Positions 62,138 through 64,000 of a DNA stretch of 64,000 bases are shown piece by piece; positions within the stretch are counted from its first letter, which is position 1, and each line of letters starts with the position of its first letter. A program made the position numbers and the translations under genes. The stretch spans positions 1 to 64,000 of the forward strand of contig NZ_KB907261.1 in NCBI RefSeq assembly GCF_000381905.1, written 5' to 3'. This stretch comes from Paenibacillus fonticola DSM 21315. GTDB lineage: Bacteria > Bacillota > Bacilli > Paenibacillales > Paenibacillaceae. The notes below the pieces were generated by a model. The model saw only the letters and a list, made by a program, of their open reading frames with translations, made no database searches and was not told where the DNA came from.

Positions 62138-62493
62138 CCATTATATTCCCCTCTCAAAAAAATTCGTTATACGCTCAGTTTAAATAAGATATATTTGGGA
62201 AATGTCAGGGGAGTGTTCACTTTTGATTAAAGTTCCTTCCAAATAAGTTAAAAAAATTAAAATGGATGTGGGCAAGTAATTCTGGCATTAAGACAGGACA
62301 AAGCAAGATAAGACAAAGCAATTACGGTACATAGAGGTGAGTAATAATAGGTTGGCAAGTTAGATCAGTAGGCGAGGAAGAAAAGTAAGAGCAGTTGGTG
62401 AGCAAGGCAGGTTGAGTGGAACATAAGACTTCGGTTAGGAGCCGGGGCGATTCAAGGACTGCCAGAAAAAGCTTTTACAATTAAAAGAACAAC
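62138..62493. other. Gene-free region upstream of the phosphatase
   Basis: This 356-bp stretch holds the phosphatase leader (GAGAGGGG near the ATG) and an AT-rich promoter zone. TT-start hexamers at 62216, 62227, 62237 and 62248 (TTCACT, TTAAAG, TTCCAA, TTAAAA), about 11 bp apart, faintly recall PhoP boxes but lie on the strand opposite the gene. A purine-rich part (62270-62460) with repeats of ACAAAGCAA follows; I see no gene. Confidence 0.5.
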
Positions 62494-62540
62494 AAAAAAA
62501 GCTGTCTCACCAGCAGATTTAATCCACTAGTAAGACAGCC
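62494..62540 (-). terminator. Terminator of the tRNA-Leu transcript
   Basis: On the minus strand GCTGTCTTACTAG and CTGGTGAGACAGC pair with two mismatches and TTTTTTT follows. It lies about 20 bp beyond the tRNA 3' end. Confidence 0.85.
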
Positions 62541-62557
62541 CTTCATAGCTGTGAATA

Positions 62558-62640
62558 TGCGGTCGAGAGGACTCGAACCTCCACGGGTATACACCCACTA
62601 CCCCCTCAAGATAGCGTGTCTGCCATTCCACCACGACCGC
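62558..62640 (-). tRNA. tRNA-Leu (anticodon GAG)
   Basis: An 83-nt tRNA on the minus strand. Acceptor stem GCGGTCG/CGACCGC, discriminator A at 62558, anticodon stem CTATC/GGTAG around TTGAGGG, giving anticodon GAG, a long class II variable arm (TGGGTATACACCCGT) and T-arm GGAGG-TTCGAGT-CCTC. Size and long variable arm fit tRNA-Leu. The CCA end is not encoded. A strong terminator follows. Confidence 0.95.
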
Positions 62641-62708
62641 GTAGTGTGTTCGAAACGAACATTTTATATTATATCTCCGCAGACACTAAAAGTAAAGCGT
62701 AATTATTT

Positions 62709-63065
62709 TCATTCAAGGTTTCCTTTTAACTTTCGATACCGAGTAAACTCAATATACTCCTGTATAAAAGCCTTCTCTTGGTCAGTCAGCTGCTTATCCA
62801 CATCGTCCCAATCTGGAGTTTTCACCGCATAAAGCTCTTTTCTTTCCATGATCTGTCCCTGGTTCCGTTCGCTCCCGGTCATCAACCAATCCAGACTTAC
62901 ATCGAAGTATGAGGAAATATCGATCAGCTTATTTGTTCCGGGCGTTGATTTGCCGCGTTTCCAATCCCCTAAATTTCCGGTGCTGATTCCCAGCGTCTGG
63001 CAAAACTCCTTATTGGTCATAGCGTTATTTTTGATAAGCCATTCGATTCTTTCGTATATTGACAA
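62709..63065 (-). CDS. Xre/C1-type HTH regulator
   Basis: 118 residues. The start is TTG 63065 with TAGGAG 3 nt upstream. The N-terminal HTH is NKEFCQTLGISTGNLGDWKR (residues about 18-37), preceded by a helix SIYERIEWLIKN, as in phage C1-type repressors. The C-terminal half is acidic and helical without a known domain. It is divergent from the PAS gene across a compact operator region and is probably its repressor and its own. It lies upstream of tRNA-Leu on the same strand but is likely a separate unit. Confidence 0.85.
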   Translation of the reverse strand: MSIYERIEWLIKNNAMTNKEFCQTLGISTGNLGDWKRGKSTPGTNKLIDISSYFDVSLDWLMTGSERNQGQIMERKELYAVKTPDWDDVDKQLTDQEKAFIQEYIEFTRYRKLKGNLE

Positions 63066-63084
63066 CGTCTCCTACCTTCCTTCA

Positions 63085-63138
63085 AAATGCGCATTTACGC
63101 ATTTAAGTAATTATTGTTGTAAAGTTACTTAATTGCGT
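63085..63138. promoter_or_regulatory. Nested inverted-repeat operator between the Xre and PAS genes
   Basis: ACGCATTTAAGTAA (63097-63110) is inverted as TTACTTAATTGCGT (63125-63138) with one mismatch in 14 and a 14-nt spacer. A second repeat, AAATGCG (63085-63091) and CGCATTT (63098-63104), overlaps its left arm. The right arm sits inside the promoter of the plus-strand gene. The layout suggests binding of two repressor dimers. Confidence 0.6.
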
Positions 63139-63145
63139 GTATAAT
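63117..63145 (+). promoter_or_regulatory. Promoter of the PAS-domain gene
   Basis: TTGTAA (63117-63122) and TATAAT (63140-63145) with a 17-bp spacer. The operator's right arm lies in the spacer, so a bound repressor would block polymerase. The start codon is about 125 bp downstream; that leader has no other feature I can support. Confidence 0.6.
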
Positions 63146-63269
63146 TTGAATAAATTCACTTTTATGTACTAGTTGTTCCATCCATCCTTATTATATCATA
63201 GGCAGCTACTGCTCTTCACTGCGAGTATTCATACTGTTAACAATAATTTAAGTGGATAGGAGGTTCATG

Positions 63270-63911
63270 ATGAATCATGACACAAGTTTGTGGATAACAG
63301 CTGCTCTGGCTTTGAATCAATGTCTTGCGATAACCGATACACAAGGTACCATTCGCCACATTAATACTACATGGGCTTTAACAGCTGTGGAAATGGGCCT
63401 GTCCCCACAGTGGGATCGTCCCGGGCTCAATCTTGTGGAGTTCCTGAACAATCCGGAAAATCGTACACTCTGCCCTCAAGCCCCCATGTTTTTAGCCCAG
63501 CTCAACAATATCCTGCATGGAGACTGTGCTTATTACAGAAAGGAGTTCCACCTCCATTTGTCCATGTCCGGGGAGACCAGATGGTTCCAACTGGAGGTTA
63601 TTCCGTTAATCGAACAACAGGACTCTCATATTAAAGGTACAGTTCTCAGCTGTTCTGAAATGACCCGATTCAAAAAATACGAGCTCCAGCTCGTTGAAGT
63701 CATTTCTCAAATTCGCACATTGCGCGGATTGCTGCCTATCTGTGCGGTGTGCAAGCGAATTAAAGACAAGGTTAATCATTGGGAGGACATTGAAAGCTAT
63801 TTAATCAGAAATACCCATGCCGAATTCACTCATGATATTTGCCCGGATTGTATCCGAGTTTTGTATCCTAAGTATTCATCTATCCTTGACCCTGATTCTG
63901 ATGACATTTGA
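63270..63911 (+). CDS. PAS-domain protein with a conserved C-terminal Cys motif
   Basis: 213 residues. ATG 63270 is preferred (AGGAGG 6 nt upstream; ATG 63267 is only 3 nt away). The PAS fold spans about 12-135 (LAITDTQGTIRHINTTWALT), and a short coiled segment follows. The C-terminal ~50 residues carry LLPICAVCKRIKD and HDICPDCIRVLYP, the paired CxxC motif found at the ends of many PAS and response-regulator proteins, which probably binds metal. There is no kinase, cyclase or DNA-binding output, so it should act through a partner. Confidence 0.82.
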   Translation: MNHDTSLWITAALALNQCLAITDTQGTIRHINTTWALTAVEMGLSPQWDRPGLNLVEFLNNPENRTLCPQAPMFLAQLNNILHGDCAYYRKEFHLHLSMSGETRWFQLEVIPLIEQQDSHIKGTVLSCSEMTRFKKYELQLVEVISQIRTLRGLLPICAVCKRIKDKVNHWEDIESYLIRNTHAEFTHDICPDCIRVLYPKYSSILDPDSDDI

Positions 63912-63933
63912 CTGCTTATACCTGTTTCGTGGT

Positions 63934-64000
63934 TCAACCTCTAATACGCTTGCTCCTTCTACCCAGCATTTGCCCTACTGTTGCACCGGCAAGTCCGCCA
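63934..64000 (-). CDS. C-terminal end of an unidentified gene (cut by window edge)
   Basis: On the minus strand an open frame enters at the window edge and ends at TGA 63934-63936, encoding GGLAGATVGQMLGRRSKRIR plus Gly. The Gly/Ala-rich stretch followed by a basic end suggests the tail of a small membrane-associated or glycine-zipper protein, but 21 residues are too few to identify. It converges on the PAS gene. Confidence 0.45.
   Translation of the reverse strand, partial: GGLAGATVGQMLGRRSKRIRG

Noticed and set aside
62558..63065. A prophage or integrative element at the tRNA-Leu gene
   Set aside because: The Xre gene beside the tRNA suggested it, but I see no integrase, no repeated tRNA 3' end and no other phage gene in the window.

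Overview
The window looks like a chromosomal segment of a Gram-positive, low-to-moderate GC Bacillales bacterium, most likely Paenibacillus or a close relative. The signs are YesM/YesN-type sensor and AraC regulators beside carbohydrate ABC transporters, strong AAGGAGG ribosome binding sites, frequent GTG and TTG starts, lipoprotein signal peptides with Bacillales-style lipoboxes, a monoderm-type Tad/Flp pilus locus without a secretin, and a tRNA-Leu without an encoded CCA end. The genus is inferred from gene content and style; no search was run.

Layout. 1-1246: the 5' end of an IS110-family transposase gene, a 380-bp element bounded by 10-bp inverted repeats, and a degenerate CTTAGCACTT-type tandem repeat. 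1247-8185: a sugar ABC importer (two permeases, lipoprotein) with its YesN/YesM two-component system, all on the minus strand, with a MITE-like element between regulator and importer and a cre-like site at the head. 8427-11321: a PhnP-like metallo-hydrolase, a secreted stalk-domain protein and a lone CysA-type ATPase. 11546-18232: a LacI-regulated operon (binding protein, two permeases, GH31 alpha-xylosidase-like enzyme) with two matching operator palindromes. 18441-24000: an Xre regulator with a DUF3169 membrane protein, dGTPase, YvyE/YigZ protein coupled to a TetR regulator, and glucose-6-phosphate isomerase. 24169-28196: a beta-hydroxyacid dehydrogenase, a 64-bp minisatellite of about ten copies, and transketolase.

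28443-41488 is a tightly packed eight-gene minus-strand operon: a secreted, membrane-anchored protein with a glutamine-amidotransferase-like fold, ABC ATPase, ABC-2 permease, coiled-coil membrane protein, MoxR AAA+ ATPase, DUF58 protein and two large von Willebrand factor A membrane proteins. Most junctions overlap, so the products probably form one envelope-associated assembly whose role is unknown. 41702-45410 holds purU, an endonuclease IV with a C-terminal extension, a DUF2621 protein and a TIGR01777 epimerase. 45478-56004 is a ten-gene Tad-type pilus/secretion locus (CpaE, CpaF, TadB, TadC, Flp pilin, two TadE-like proteins, a DUF5702-type protein, prepilin peptidase, FHA protein), preceded by a leader that contains a strong intrinsic terminator.

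56176-64000: a DCC thiol protein, a small cysteine-motif protein, a MacB/FtsX-type ABC system whose permease has a histidine-rich extracellular loop and which is followed by a lipoprotein, an alkaline phosphatase with a stalk domain, tRNA-Leu(GAG), an Xre repressor divergent from a PAS protein across a 14-bp inverted-repeat operator, and the tail of one more gene. The most unusual points are the 64-bp minisatellite, the VWA/MoxR/ABC operon, the possible attenuated Tad leader, the His-rich transporter, the 21-bp-phased operator repeats and the several hexanucleotide repeats.
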